A stretch of DNA of 64,000 bases from JBGAHD01 sp044226395 (lineage in GTDB: Bacteria > Pseudomonadota > Gammaproteobacteria > Xanthomonadales > Ahniellaceae): positions 992,001 to 1,056,000 of the forward strand of contig JBGAHD010000001.1 of the NCBI GenBank assembly GCA_044226395.1, given 5' to 3'. The notes beneath the pieces were generated by a model. The model was not told where the DNA came from and made no database searches. It worked only from the letters and a program-made list of their open reading frames with translations. Every line of letters begins with the position of its first letter. Positions within the stretch are counted from its first letter, which is position 1. The position numbers and the translations under genes are program-made. Of this stretch, positions 1 to 8,849 are shown piece by piece.

Positions 1-35
1 CGCTGGCGAAGGCTTCAGATCGCGTGGGAATGGCC

Positions 36-1247
36 ATGAAGGTACTGATCGTTGATCAGAACGCGGCCGAGTCCGCGGCCCTGGCCACGGTGGTACGCGA
101 GCGCGGTCATGTCGCCTTGTGCGCGCAGAACGAGGCCGAAGCGGCCTCGTTAGCCAGCAAGGAACTGCCGCAGTTCGTGCTCAGCGAAAAGGAACTCGCC
201 GCCGCCGGCGATTTCGCGCTGATTCGCTCGATCCGGGCCCTGAAGGCGCCGCATTACATCTTTTGCAGCGTCTTCGCCAAGGACTTTCCCGACGAGCAAC
301 TCGTCGCCGCCTACAAAGCCGGCGTCGATTCGGACTTTCGGCGCCCGTTCGGGCGCGCGCACATCGTCGCGCACGCGCTCGCCGCCGAACGCGTGTCGGG
401 CATCTCGCTGACCGCGGCCGCGACCGACGCCAAGCGCGTCGCCGCGCCGGCGGTCAATGGCGCGCCCGTCAACGGCGCCGCGGTCAACGGCACGCCAGTG
501 AACGGTGCGCCGGTCAACGGCGCCACGGTCAATGGCGCCACGGTGAATGGCAAGCCGGTCAACGGCCACGACTCGCTCGCGCCGGCGCGCGCCGATGCCT
601 CGCCGTTCGAGTCGCTGTGCGGCTCGACCGCGTGGAAGGACGCGTCCGCGAGCATGCGCGACGCCGCGTCGAAGTTCCTCACCTTGCCGGTCGAGCTCGA
701 TCTCGCCGTGCCCAAGCAACCGCCCATGGGCCTGGCCTCGTCGGTGGTGCTGCTCAACGTGCAGCAGCAACTGGAACTGCGCATCGCGGTGGCCGCGAGT
801 CCATCGAGCGCGAAAGCCCTGGCGATGCATCTGTTCGGCGAGGACAGCACCGAGATGGCCGAGGACATGCTCTCGGAGCTGACCAATATCCTCATGGGCA
901 CGCTCAAGGCGAAGTTCGGCGCGGAATCGATCAGCTTCGCCGCCGGCATTCCCGGCAAGATCGGTCCGGCCGAGGTCATGCAGCCCAAGACCACGTATCA
1001 ACGGCAGGAAGTGTTCCAGCTGAGCCTGCTCAACGAACAGGTGCTGATCCACCTGGGCGTGCGCTCCAAGGCCAACATGCTCATCGCCGTGCCGGGTCTG
1101 CAAGAAGGCATGGTGCTGGCCAAGAACGTGTTCAACGCGCGCGGCATGTTGTTGCTCAACGAGGGCACGCGCCTGTCGACCAACATGGTCGAGCACATTC
1201 AATCGATCCTGCCACCCAAGCAGATGGTGGAAGTCATGCCGGCCTGA
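36..1247 (+). CDS. Pseudo-receiver / CheX-like phosphatase-type regulatory protein
   Basis: A 403-residue cytoplasmic signalling protein in three parts. Residues 1-115 resemble a response-regulator receiver (MKVLIVDQ start, FRRPF near 101-105), but the strand where the phospho-Asp should lie reads QFVLSEKE, so the acceptor appears lost and the conserved KP lysine is Arg. Residues 140-177 are a low-complexity linker of eight VNG pentapeptides. Residues about 200-345 look like a CheX/CheC-type domain with an ExxN motif (Glu281, Asn284), the catalytic pair in that phosphatase family. The tail (GLQEGMVLAKNV, then GMLLLNEGTRLS) resembles the segment found N-terminal to many HD-GYP domains. I chose ATG 36; GTG 24 and ATG 30 are in frame. 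It lies 32 bases before a receiver-HDOD gene and is probably co-transcribed with it. The partner is unknown and the CheX assignment is by motif only. Confidence 0.7.
   Translation: MKVLIVDQNAAESAALATVVRERGHVALCAQNEAEAASLASKELPQFVLSEKELAAAGDFALIRSIRALKAPHYIFCSVFAKDFPDEQLVAAYKAGVDSDFRRPFGRAHIVAHALAAERVSGISLTAAATDAKRVAAPAVNGAPVNGAAVNGTPVNGAPVNGATVNGATVNGKPVNGHDSLAPARADASPFESLCGSTAWKDASASMRDAASKFLTLPVELDLAVPKQPPMGLASSVVLLNVQQQLELRIAVAASPSSAKALAMHLFGEDSTEMAEDMLSELTNILMGTLKAKFGAESISFAAGIPGKIGPAEVMQPKTTYQRQEVFQLSLLNEQVLIHLGVRSKANMLIAVPGLQEGMVLAKNVFNARGMLLLNEGTRLSTNMVEHIQSILPPKQMVEVMPA
450..569 (+). repeat. 15-bp in-frame tandem repeat encoding VNG pentapeptides
   Basis: Eight near-identical 15-base units encode (A/T/K)(P/A/T)VNG between the pseudo-receiver and the CheX-like domain. 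The array keeps the reading frame and probably forms a flexible linker. Such arrays can change copy number by slippage. Confidence 0.85.
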
Positions 1248-1279
1248 GTCGGCGCTTGACGTGAACGAGGGGGAACGTC

Positions 1280-2479
1280 GTGAACGCAATTACAAAGCAA
1301 GTGGTGGTGGTCGCTCATGCCGATCGCGCGCGCCGGGAGCGCGTGCGTTCGGCCCTGATGCACCCGGGCGCGCGCGTGAACGTGATGACCTCGGATTCGC
1401 CGCGAGCGGCGCTGGACATCGTCGATCAGCACGAAGTGCAGGCGGTGTTCTGCGACCTGGAATCGCGGCTGGAATCCGGTGTGTCCATGCTCGCGCACCT
1501 GGAGAACGAACATCCGCGCGTGGCGCGGCTCGCGGTCTCGCGCCATCCCGACATGGATCGCGCCTCGCCCGACGGCCTGCACGCGCAGCAGATCCTCGGC
1601 ACCGACGACAGTTCCGATGAGTTGCGTCACGCCCTCGAGCGCGTGCTGCGACTCAATGCTTGCCTGCACAGCGATCGCGTGCAGGCGATCGTGGGCGAGA
1701 TCTCGCAGTTGCCTTCGGTGCCGCAGTCCTACCTCGCCCTGGTGCGCGCGGCCAAGGACCCCAGCAGCGGCCTCAACAGCATCGCCTCGATCGTGCAAAG
1801 CGATCCGGCGATGAGCTTGAAGGTGCTGCAACTGGTCAACTCCGCGTTCTTCGGGTTGTCCAAGCGCATCGCCTCGATCGAGCAGGCCGTGGCCTTGCTC
1901 GGCGTGGAAATGCTCAAGGCCCTGGCCATGTCCGCGCAGATCTTCACCGCCTGCGAGATGAAGCCGCAGCCGAAGTTCTCGATCGAGCGCTTTCAGACCT
2001 ATTCGATTTTGACCGCGCGCTTCGCCAGCCGATTCTTCGACGAGCGCTCGCTGCGCGAAGCCGCGTTCACCGCCGGCATGGTGCACGACATCGGCAAGCT
2101 GATCATCGCCATGCGCCATCCGCGTGAGTTCGATGAAGTGCTCACCATCGCCATGCGCGACAGTCGCCCCTTCGACGACGTCGAGCGCCAGGTGCTGGGC
2201 GCCTCGCACGCCGAGATCGGCGCGCATCTGCTCTCGCGCTGGGGCATTCCGTTCCCGATCGTCGAGTGCGTGGCCTTGCATCACAGCACGGCCGATCTCG
2301 ACGGTCACCACTGCGAGCTGATCGCCGGCGTGCACGCGGCCGACGCGCTGACGGGCATTCTTTCCTGCGGCGATCCCGAGAGCGTGCTCGACACCGCTTT
2401 CATCGAACGCTGCGGACTGACCAGCCAATTGCCGCGCTGGCGCAAGCAGATCTCGGAAGCCCTGCGCGACGTCGCCTGA
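1280..2479 (+). CDS. Response regulator with C-terminal HDOD domain
   Basis: A 399-residue soluble signalling protein. Residues 1-130 form a receiver-like domain that keeps a candidate phospho-Asp (VFCDLES, Asp59). Residues about 140-340 form an HDOD domain: the QLPSVPQSYL entry, SDPAMSLKVLQLVNSAFFG core, ALLGVEMLKAL helix and an AGMVHDIGKL motif. HDOD proteins are HD-superfamily relatives, usually non-enzymatic, that act as output or scaffold modules in motility, c-di-GMP and stress signalling. It follows the pseudo-receiver/CheX-like gene, so the pair probably forms one pathway. The start ATG has an AG-rich stretch (gagggggaacg) upstream. The signal and target are not visible. Confidence 0.85.
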   Translation: MNAITKQVVVVAHADRARRERVRSALMHPGARVNVMTSDSPRAALDIVDQHEVQAVFCDLESRLESGVSMLAHLENEHPRVARLAVSRHPDMDRASPDGLHAQQILGTDDSSDELRHALERVLRLNACLHSDRVQAIVGEISQLPSVPQSYLALVRAAKDPSSGLNSIASIVQSDPAMSLKVLQLVNSAFFGLSKRIASIEQAVALLGVEMLKALAMSAQIFTACEMKPQPKFSIERFQTYSILTARFASRFFDERSLREAAFTAGMVHDIGKLIIAMRHPREFDEVLTIAMRDSRPFDDVERQVLGASHAEIGAHLLSRWGIPFPIVECVALHHSTADLDGHHCELIAGVHAADALTGILSCGDPESVLDTAFIERCGLTSQLPRWRKQISEALRDVA

Positions 2480-2512
2480 GCGGCGTCGCGCGCGATCGAA
2501 CCCCGGAAAGCA

Positions 2513-2538
2513 AGAAGCCCCGCGTTGGCGGGGCTTCT
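2513..2538. terminator. Bidirectional terminator hairpin between converging genes
   Basis: A perfect 11-bp stem, AGAAGCCCCGC / GCGGGGCTTCT, with a GTTG loop, lies between the HDOD gene (plus) and rplS (minus). On the minus strand it is followed by TTGCTTTCC, a weak U-rich tail; on the plus strand there is no T run. Confidence 0.75.
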
Positions 2539-2563
2539 CGTCGTCGCTCGCGGACCGCCTCGA

Positions 2564-2926
2564 TTATTCGAGGTTGCCGGCGTTTGCGATGTCCTCGCGG
2601 ATACGGGCCGACTTGCCCTCGCGATCGCGCAAGTAGTACAGCTTGGCGCGCGCGACCTTGCCGCGACGCTTGATCTGGATCGACTCGATCGCCGGGCTGT
2701 GCGTCTGGAACACGCGCTCCACGCCCGTGCCGTGCGAGATCTTGCGCACGGTGAAGGCCGAATTCAGGCCACGATTCTTGACCGCGATGACCACGCCTTC
2801 GTAGGCCTGCACGCGCTCGCGATTGCCTTCCTTCACCTTGACGTTGACCACCACCGTATCGCCCGGCGAGAAGCCCGGCACCTTGGCCTTGAGCTGCGCC
2901 TGCTCGAACTGCTGCACGATATTCAT
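2564..2926 (-). CDS. rplS: 50S ribosomal protein L19
   Basis: Ribosomal protein L19 of the large subunit, located at the 30S-50S interface. The 120-residue protein begins MNIVQQFEQAQL and carries the family core: PGFSPGDTVVV, RVQAYEGVVIA and a basic IQIKRRGKVARAKLYYLR tail. ATG 2926 is preferred over ATG 2932 because the GAGG ribosome-binding site is then about 8 bases upstream. It is last in the conserved order rpsP-rimM-trmD-rplS and ends just before the convergent terminator. Confidence 0.98.
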   Translation of the reverse strand: MNIVQQFEQAQLKAKVPGFSPGDTVVVNVKVKEGNRERVQAYEGVVIAVKNRGLNSAFTVRKISHGTGVERVFQTHSPAIESIQIKRRGKVARAKLYYLRDREGKSARIREDIANAGNLE

Positions 2927-3028
2927 TGGCATTACCTCATCTTGTGATCGGTTCGCAGAGGCAACTCGCGCGAGGCGGTTGCGATACGCAACACTTTGTC
3001 TGAGCCACGATCGATCGCGAACGATCGA

Positions 3029-3775
3029 TCAACATCCACTCGCCAGATATTCCCGGCGAAATTCTTCCAGCAACTCGCGCGACTTCTTGTCCAATTCCAG
3101 TCGCGCCAGCAAATCCGGTCGGCGCAACCAGGTGCGCCCCAACTTCTGCTTCAGTCGCCAGCGCGCGATCGCGGCGTGATCGCCCGACAGCAGCACTGGC
3201 GGCACCGCGTCCTCGCCATCGCGCTCGGGGCGCGAATAGTGCGGACAGTCCAGCAACCCGTCGGTGAAGGAATCCTCCCGCGCCGACGCGGCATTGCCCA
3301 GGGCGCCGTCCTTGAGCCGCCCAATGGCATCGATGAGCACGGCCGCGGCGAGTTCCCCGCCGGACAGGACGTAGTCACCGATCGACAGTTCCTCGTCGAC
3401 CTCGCGCGCGATCAGGCGTTCGTCCACGCCCTCATAGCGCCCGCACAACAACACCAGTTGCCCCTCGCCGGCCAGCGCTTGCACGCGGCCTTGCGTCAAT
3501 CGCTCGCCCTGCGGGCTGAGGTAGATGACGCGGGCGCCCTCGCCTTCGGCCTTGGCGGCGTGGATCGCGCGCCGCAGCGGCTCGATCACCATCACCATGC
3601 CAGGTCCGCCGCCGTAGGGCCGCTCGTCGACCGAACGATAGTTGTCGGTGGCGAACGCGCGCGGGTTCCAGGTCTTTACTTGCAGCAGGCCGCGGCTACG
3701 CGCCCTGCCGACCACGCCGAGATTGGCCGCGGCCTCCATGAATTCGGGGAAAATCGTGATGACGTCGATGCGCAT
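3029..3775 (-). CDS. trmD: tRNA (guanine-37-N1)-methyltransferase
   Basis: TrmD methylates N1 of G37 in tRNAs reading CNN codons, using S-adenosylmethionine, and prevents +1 frameshifting. The 248-residue protein has the SPOUT trefoil-knot signatures: MRIDVITIFPEF at the N-terminus, DERPYGGGPGMVM, LLCGRYEGVDERL and IGDYVLSGGELAA, followed by the C-terminal domain with CPHYSRP. Length is normal. It lies 11 bases downstream of rimM in the standard ribosomal/tRNA modification operon. Confidence 0.98.
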   Translation of the reverse strand: MRIDVITIFPEFMEAAANLGVVGRARSRGLLQVKTWNPRAFATDNYRSVDERPYGGGPGMVMVIEPLRRAIHAAKAEGEGARVIYLSPQGERLTQGRVQALAGEGQLVLLCGRYEGVDERLIAREVDEELSIGDYVLSGGELAAAVLIDAIGRLKDGALGNAASAREDSFTDGLLDCPHYSRPERDGEDAVPPVLLSGDHAAIARWRLKQKLGRTWLRRPDLLARLELDKKSRELLEEFRREYLASGC

Positions 3776-3786
3776 GCGTCACGCCA

Positions 3787-4290
3787 TCAGAACTCCGGAT
3801 CCCAATCGACCTCGATGATGCGCGCATCCAGATCGACGCGCTTCACCGCATGGCCGAGCACGAAGGGAATCAACCTCTCGCGATCGCCCTTGACCACCAT
3901 CACGTCGTTGGCGCCGGTCGCGAACAGATGCGACACCCGCCCCAGCGCGACGCCTTCGACCGTGACCACCGCGAGATCCTCGAGGTCGACCCAGTAGTAC
4001 TCGCCGGGCTTGGGTTTGGGCAGTCGCTCGCGCGCTACCCAGATCTCCGCGCCCATCAACGCCGCCGCCTGATCGCGATCGCTCACGCCCGGCAGCTTCG
4101 CCACCAGGCCACGTCCTTGCGGACGGCCCTGGGGCTTGTCCACCACCCGGGTCTCGGCGCCAAGCACCAGCGACCACGGGCGATAGCGGAAGATGTTCTC
4201 GCGCGGCTCGGTGAACGAATGCAGCTTCACCGAGCCATCGAGACCGGAAACGCCAACGATCCTGCCCAGCAGAATCCGCCGGTCGCTCAC
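3787..4290 (-). CDS. rimM: Ribosome maturation factor RimM
   Basis: RimM binds S19 and helps mature the 30S subunit head. The protein has the N-terminal RILLGRIVGVSGLDG beta-barrel and the C-terminal PRC-barrel (GEYYWVDLEDLAVV, LIPFVLGHAVKRVD, ending IEVDWDPEF). I chose GTG 4290, giving MSDRRILLGRI and 167 residues, 8 bases after rpsP. An alternative TTG at 4302 overlaps the rpsP stop as TTGA and would add four residues, so translational coupling is possible either way. The much longer upstream open frame overlaps rpsP and is not needed. Confidence 0.95.
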   Translation of the reverse strand: MSDRRILLGRIVGVSGLDGSVKLHSFTEPRENIFRYRPWSLVLGAETRVVDKPQGRPQGRGLVAKLPGVSDRDQAAALMGAEIWVARERLPKPKPGEYYWVDLEDLAVVTVEGVALGRVSHLFATGANDVMVVKGDRERLIPFVLGHAVKRVDLDARIIEVDWDPEF

Positions 4291-4298
4291 GGCGACAA

Positions 4299-4550
4299 TC
4301 AAGCGGCTTGCTTGCCCGCTTGCTTGAGCAGCTGACGCACCTTCTCGGTCGGCTGAGCGCCCTTGGCGATCCACGCCTGGGCCTTGGCCGTGTCGAACTG
4401 GAGCTTCACATCCTTGCCCGCGGCGATCGGGTTGTAGAAACCCAGGCGCTCGATGCTGCGGCCGTCACGCGCATAGCGCTCGTCGGCGACGACGATGTGA
4501 TAGAACGGACGGCCCTTGGCGCCGCCACGGGACAGACGAATCTTGACCAT
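4299..4550 (-). CDS. rpsP: 30S ribosomal protein S16
   Basis: Ribosomal protein S16, a small-subunit assembly protein. It has 83 residues, starting MVKIRLSRGGAKGRPFY, with VVADERYARDGRSIERLGFYNP, shortened here to its key blocks VVADERYARDG and RLGFYNP. The in-frame extension upstream of ATG 4550 has no homology to S16 and is excluded; GAGAGAAACC lies before the ATG. First gene of rpsP-rimM-trmD-rplS, with a candidate promoter 60 bases upstream. Confidence 0.98.
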   Translation of the reverse strand: MVKIRLSRGGAKGRPFYHIVVADERYARDGRSIERLGFYNPIAAGKDVKLQFDTAKAQAWIAKGAQPTEKVRQLLKQAGKQAA

Positions 4551-4611
4551 GGTTTCTCTCGTTGCTGGATGAGGCGCAGGACGAAGGCCCGGGCGCCCGG
4601 AAAAGGGCGGC

Positions 4612-4638
4612 ATTGTAACCACGCGTCCGCCAAAACAA
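4612..4638 (-). promoter_or_regulatory. Candidate sigma70 promoter for rpsP-rimM-trmD-rplS
   Basis: Reading the minus strand, TTGTTT (4638-4633) and TACAAT (4617-4612) are separated by 15 bases. The -10 box matches consensus at five of six positions. The spacer is short and the -35 is weak, so this is a position-supported candidate only. Confidence 0.4.
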
Positions 4639-4744
4639 AACCCCTGTGTAATCCGGCCTGTCCGGAACCGTCTCCCGGGGCACCGGAACCAGGCTCGGAA
4701 AAATCGAACAATCCGTGCCTTAACAAGGCGCTAGGCGAACCTGC

Positions 4745-6109
4745 TCACCGCGGGAACATGCCCCCGGGCTTGAGCATGCCGCCCATCTGACGCATCAGGC
4801 CCTTGATGCCGCCGCCGGAAAGCTTCGACATCATCTTCTCCATCTGCATGTATTGCTTGAGCAGGCGATTGACGTCGGCCGGCTGCATGCCCGAGCCGCG
4901 CGCCACGCGCGCCTTGCGCGAGCCATTGAGCAGATCGGGATGGCGGCGCTCTTTCTTGGTCATGGAGTTGATGATCGCGATCATGCGTTTGATCTCGCGA
5001 TCGTTGACCTTGTCCTTGAGGTTCTGCGGCACGTTGGACATGCCCGGCAGTTTGTCCATCAGGTTGGCCAGGTCGCCCATGTTGATCATCTGATCGAGCT
5101 GGTCGCGCATGTCGTTCAAATCGAAGCGCTTGCCCTTGACCACTTTCTCGGCGAGCTTGGCGGCCTTGTCGGCGTCGACCTTGCGCTGCACGTCCTCGAC
5201 CAGGGACAGCACGTCGCCCATGCCCAGGATGCGTTGCGCGGCGCGATCGGGGTGGAAGGGCTCGAGCGCGTCGGTCTTTTCGCCGGCGCCGACGAACTTG
5301 ATCGGCGCGCCGGTGAGATAGCGCACCGACAGCGCGGCGCCGCCACGGGCATCGCCATCGGTCTTGGTCAGCACCACGCCAGTCAAGGGCAGGCGCGCGG
5401 CGAAGGCCTTGGCCGTGTTGGCCGCGTCCTGACCGGTCATCGAGTCGACCACGAACAGGGTCTCGATCGGCTTGAGCGCGGCGTGCAGGCGCGCGATCTC
5501 GTCCATCATCGCCTGATCGACCGAGGTGCGACCGGCGGTGTCGACGATCAGCACGTCGGCGAAGTTCTTGCGCGCGGCATCGATCGCGCCTTCGACGATC
5601 ACCAGCGGATCCTGGCCCACGTCGCTGGGATGAAACAGGCAACCGACCTGCTCGGCCAGCGTGCGCAATTGCTCGATGGCGGCGGGACGATAGACGTCGG
5701 CGCTGACCACCATGACCTTCTTGCGCTTGCGCTCGGCCAGATGGCGCGCGAGCTTGGCGACCGTCGTCGTCTTACCGGCGCCTTGCAGGCCCGCCATCAG
5801 GATGATCGCGGGCGGCTGCGTGGCGAAGCTGAGCTCGCTGTTCTGCGAGCCCATTACCGCGGTCAACTCGTCGCGCACGACCTTGACCAGGGCTTGCCCG
5901 GGACTGAGGCTCTTCAACACTTCCTGGCCGATCGCGCGCACTTTCACGCGTTCGATCAAGCCTTGCACGACGGGCAGCGCGACGTCGGCCTCGAGCAGGG
6001 CCACGCGCACTTCGCGCAGCGCGTCGCGGATGTTCTGCTCGGTCAGGCGCGCGCGACCGCGCAGATGATCGATGGTGGTGGACAGACGCTGGGTCAACGA
6101 CTCGAACAT
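4745..6109 (-). CDS. ffh: Signal recognition particle GTPase Ffh
   Basis: Ffh binds SRP RNA and signal sequences of nascent membrane proteins and docks with FtsY at the inner membrane. The 454-residue protein has the N domain (starting MFESLTQRLSTTIDHLRG), the G domain with GLQGAGKTTTVAKLA, DTAGR and TKTDGDARGG, and a Met-rich M domain (MQMEKMMSKL, MRQMGGMLKPGGM). Length and order match the family. It sits upstream of rpsP in the same direction and diverges from the CcsA-like gene. Confidence 0.98.
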   Translation of the reverse strand: MFESLTQRLSTTIDHLRGRARLTEQNIRDALREVRVALLEADVALPVVQGLIERVKVRAIGQEVLKSLSPGQALVKVVRDELTAVMGSQNSELSFATQPPAIILMAGLQGAGKTTTVAKLARHLAERKRKKVMVVSADVYRPAAIEQLRTLAEQVGCLFHPSDVGQDPLVIVEGAIDAARKNFADVLIVDTAGRTSVDQAMMDEIARLHAALKPIETLFVVDSMTGQDAANTAKAFAARLPLTGVVLTKTDGDARGGAALSVRYLTGAPIKFVGAGEKTDALEPFHPDRAAQRILGMGDVLSLVEDVQRKVDADKAAKLAEKVVKGKRFDLNDMRDQLDQMINMGDLANLMDKLPGMSNVPQNLKDKVNDREIKRMIAIINSMTKKERRHPDLLNGSRKARVARGSGMQPADVNRLLKQYMQMEKMMSKLSGGGIKGLMRQMGGMLKPGGMFPR

Positions 6110-6201
6110 AACGGGCGATCGCGAGCGGGAAAATCCGGGCGCGCAGTATATCGACCGCCGCCACGGGTTACGAACCGTTCGCGCTATGCGACACTTCGCG
6201 C

Positions 6202-7011
6202 ATGATGACCTGGCTTGCCTGGGTGGCGAGCGCCTGCTATCTCGCCTCCGCCCTGCTCTTGGCCGATTCCGTGCGACACGAGGGCGCGCGCCCGCTCGGC
6301 GCGCGCGCGGCGTTGCTGTGCGCGGCGCTGGGCGTGGGCGCGCATCTAGTCTTTCATGGTCTCGGATTTCGCGCCCTGGGCGGGCCGGACATGCATTTCT
6401 TCGCGGCCCTGTCGCTGGTCGGACTGGGGATGGCCGGCCTGGTCACGGTCCTGTCGACCTGGCGACCGCTCGCGACGGCCGGTGTTCTCGTCTATCCGAT
6501 CGCGGCGCTGATGCTGCTGCTCGACGTGGTGCTGGGCACGCCGCGCGCGACCGACGCGGCCATGACCTGGCAAATCACCTTGCATGCGGTGCTGGCGCTG
6601 CTGGCCTACGCGACCCTGAGCATCGCGGCCCTGGTCGCGATCACGCTGGCGATTCAGGAGCGCGCCTTGCGCGCGCACCGCGTCGGCCCGTTGCTGCGTT
6701 GGTTTCCGCCGCTGGCCACGGTCGAGGCGCTGCTGTTTCAGTTGATCGGCGCGGGCTTCGTGCTGCTGTCGGCGACCTTGCTGACGGGACTGCTGTTCGT
6801 CGAGAACCTGCTGGCTCAACATCTGGCGCACAAGACTGTGCTGTCGGTCGCGGCCTGGGTCGTGTTCGGCGTACTACTGTTCGGCCGCTGGCGGTTTGGA
6901 TGGCGGGGCCGCCGCGCGACCTTGTGGACCTTGGCGGGCATGCTGCTGCTCTTGCTGGCCTTCGTTGGTTCCAAGTTCGTTCTCGAAATCATTCTGCATC
7001 GGGGCGGCTAG
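6202..7011 (+). CDS. ypjD: CcsA/YpjD-family membrane protein (cytochrome c assembly-like)
   Basis: A 269-residue integral membrane protein with about eight hydrophobic segments, starting MMTWLAWVASACYLASALLL. It matches the CcsA/HemX/YpjD family, related to the heme-handling core of CcmC. The QITLHAVLALLAYATLSIAAL segment (shorter core HAVLALLAYA) and conserved histidines are typical. Divergent placement next to ffh is conserved in many Gammaproteobacteria. The function is not established; it may affect cytochrome maturation or metal tolerance. It is separate from the ccm operon at 32.6-39.6 kb. Confidence 0.8.
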   Translation: MMTWLAWVASACYLASALLLADSVRHEGARPLGARAALLCAALGVGAHLVFHGLGFRALGGPDMHFFAALSLVGLGMAGLVTVLSTWRPLATAGVLVYPIAALMLLLDVVLGTPRATDAAMTWQITLHAVLALLAYATLSIAALVAITLAIQERALRAHRVGPLLRWFPPLATVEALLFQLIGAGFVLLSATLLTGLLFVENLLAQHLAHKTVLSVAAWVVFGVLLFGRWRFGWRGRRATLWTLAGMLLLLLAFVGSKFVLEIILHRGG

Positions 7012-7076
7012 GCGAAAGCCTGGCTTCGACGTATTCTGATGATCTTCCCGCAAGCCTTTGTTCGCGAAGGAGCCGC

Positions 7077-7448
7077 GTGAGCGCAGTCGTCATCACCGAG
7101 AACAATCGCCGCTTCCGTCGAATCCCGTTCGACGGCGAGGTGCGCGTGTACTCCGAGAAGGCGATGTGGAACACCCGTCTGGTGGACATTTCGCTCCAGG
7201 GCGCCCTGGTCGACCGTCCGCGCGACTGGGACGGCCAGGTCGGCAAGACCCAACGCCTGGAACTGCGCGTGGCCACCGGCCTGATCATCAGCGTCAGCGC
7301 CAGCGTGGCCAACTTCAACGACGAGGCGATCGGTTATCGCTTCGGCCGCATCGATCTCGACAGCTTCACGCGCTTGAAGCGCCTGATCGAGTTGAACCTC
7401 GGCGACCCCGAGCTGATCAATCGCGAATTGTCGATGCTGGGCCGCTAG
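7077..7448 (+). CDS. PilZ-domain protein
   Basis: A 123-residue single-domain PilZ protein. The start is GTG 7077, four bases after a strong GAAGGAG; the longer upstream frame overlaps the previous gene. The N-terminus carries RRFRRIPF, the RxxxR c-di-GMP-binding arm, and DISLQGALV fits the (D/N)xSxxG motif, so ligand binding is plausible. The later part (IGYRFGRIDLDSFTRLKRLIE) fits the PilZ barrel and final helix. PilZ proteins link c-di-GMP to motility, twitching or polysaccharide output. It stands alone and ends 11 bases from convergent radA. Confidence 0.9.
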   Translation: MSAVVITENNRRFRRIPFDGEVRVYSEKAMWNTRLVDISLQGALVDRPRDWDGQVGKTQRLELRVATGLIISVSASVANFNDEAIGYRFGRIDLDSFTRLKRLIELNLGDPELINRELSMLGR

Positions 7449-7459
7449 GGCCGCGCGCG

Positions 7460-8830
7460 TCACAGCGCCGCGAGCGCTTCCGACAGTCGATCCACCGCCA
7501 CGATTTCGATTTGCCCGGGCGCGCGCTTGGGCGCGTTGGCGCGCGGCAGAATCACGCGTTCGAAGCCGTGCGTGGCGGCTTCGCGCACGCGCTCCTCGCC
7601 ATTGGGCACGGGACGGATTTCGCCCGACAGGCCGACCTCGCCGAAAGCCACGAGCTTGCGCGACAGCGGCCGATCGCGAAACGACGACAGCACCGCGAGC
7701 AGCACTGGCAGATCCGCCGCCGTCTCCTGCACGCGAATGCCGCCGACCACGTTGAGGAACACGTCCTGATCGAACACCGCCACGCCGCCATGCCGATGCA
7801 TGACCGCGAGCAGCATCGCCAGACGATTTTGCTCGAGCCCCAGCGCGACGCGTCGCGGATTGGCCAGCGGCGATTGATCGACCAAGGCCTGCACTTCCAC
7901 GAGCAAGGGCCGAGTGCCCTCGCGCGTGACCATGATCGCGCTGCCGGCCGCGGGCTTGTCTTGCGCGGAGAGAAAAATCGCCGACGGATTGGCCACTTCC
8001 TTGAGGCCGCGATCGGTCATGGCGAACACGCCGAGCTCGTTGACCGCGCCGAAGCGGTTCTTGAACGCGCGCAGCACGCGAAAGCGACTGCCCGCCTCGC
8101 CTTCGAAATACAGCACGGCGTCGACCATGTGCTCGAGCACGCGCGGGCCGGCGATGCCGCCTTCCTTGGTCACGTGACCCACGAGGAACACGCAGGTGCC
8201 CGACTCCTTGGCGAAGCGCACGAGCCGCGCGGCCGATTCGCGCACCTGACTCACCGAACCGGGCGCGGCGGTCAGCAATTCGCTCCAGATGGTCTGGATG
8301 GAATCGATCACCATCAATTGCGGCTTGTAGTCGATGGCTTGAGTGACGATGCGTTCGACGCAGGTTTCGGCCAAGGCATCGAGCGTGCCGAGTTCCAGGC
8401 CCAGTCGACCGCCGCGCGCCGCGACCTGCGCGAGACTCTCCTCGCCCGTGACATACAGACTGCGCATGCGCCCACTCATGGCCGCGACGCTTTGCAGGAG
8501 CAAGGTCGACTTGCCGATGCCGGGATCGCCGCCGACCAACACGACCGAGCCTTCGATCAAGCCACCGCCGAGCACGCGATCGAGTTCGCCGATGCCGGTC
8601 TCGTGGCGCGTCTGCGCCTCGTTGAGCACGTCCTTGAGCGCGGTGATGCGCGGCGCGCCCGCGGCGCCACCCGCGTAGCCGCCACGACCGCCGGCCGCCG
8701 CGGGTTTCGCGACATCGACGCGAATCTCGGACAAAGTGTTCCAGGCGCCGCAATCGACGCACTGACCTTGCCACTTGCTGTAGCTGCTGCCGCACTCGCT
8801 GCAGACAAACGCGGTCTTGGCCTTGGCCAT
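7460..8830 (-). CDS. radA: DNA repair protein RadA
   Basis: RadA is a RecA-like, branch-migrating helicase that processes recombination intermediates. The 456-residue protein has a C4 zinc finger (CSEC and CVDC), Walker A GGDPGIGKST, the family KNRFG motif (AFKNRFGAVNE) and a C-terminal Lon-like domain (GLSGEIRPVPNGEERVREA, core GLSGEIRPV). ATG 8830 gives MAKAKTAFVCSECG; an upstream TTG adds two residues. Neighbour order radA / channel-like gene / alr-dnaB is common in this group. Confidence 0.97.
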   Translation of the reverse strand: MAKAKTAFVCSECGSSYSKWQGQCVDCGAWNTLSEIRVDVAKPAAAGGRGGYAGGAAGAPRITALKDVLNEAQTRHETGIGELDRVLGGGLIEGSVVLVGGDPGIGKSTLLLQSVAAMSGRMRSLYVTGEESLAQVAARGGRLGLELGTLDALAETCVERIVTQAIDYKPQLMVIDSIQTIWSELLTAAPGSVSQVRESAARLVRFAKESGTCVFLVGHVTKEGGIAGPRVLEHMVDAVLYFEGEAGSRFRVLRAFKNRFGAVNELGVFAMTDRGLKEVANPSAIFLSAQDKPAAGSAIMVTREGTRPLLVEVQALVDQSPLANPRRVALGLEQNRLAMLLAVMHRHGGVAVFDQDVFLNVVGGIRVQETAADLPVLLAVLSSFRDRPLSRKLVAFGEVGLSGEIRPVPNGEERVREAATHGFERVILPRANAPKRAPGQIEIVAVDRLSEALAAL

Positions 8831-8849
8831 GGGCAATCCGAAAGAGTGA

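Noticed and set aside
4655..4744. Possible ffh terminator (TCCGG/CCGGA hairpin)
   Set aside because: The stem is only five base pairs and is not followed by a T run at the right distance.
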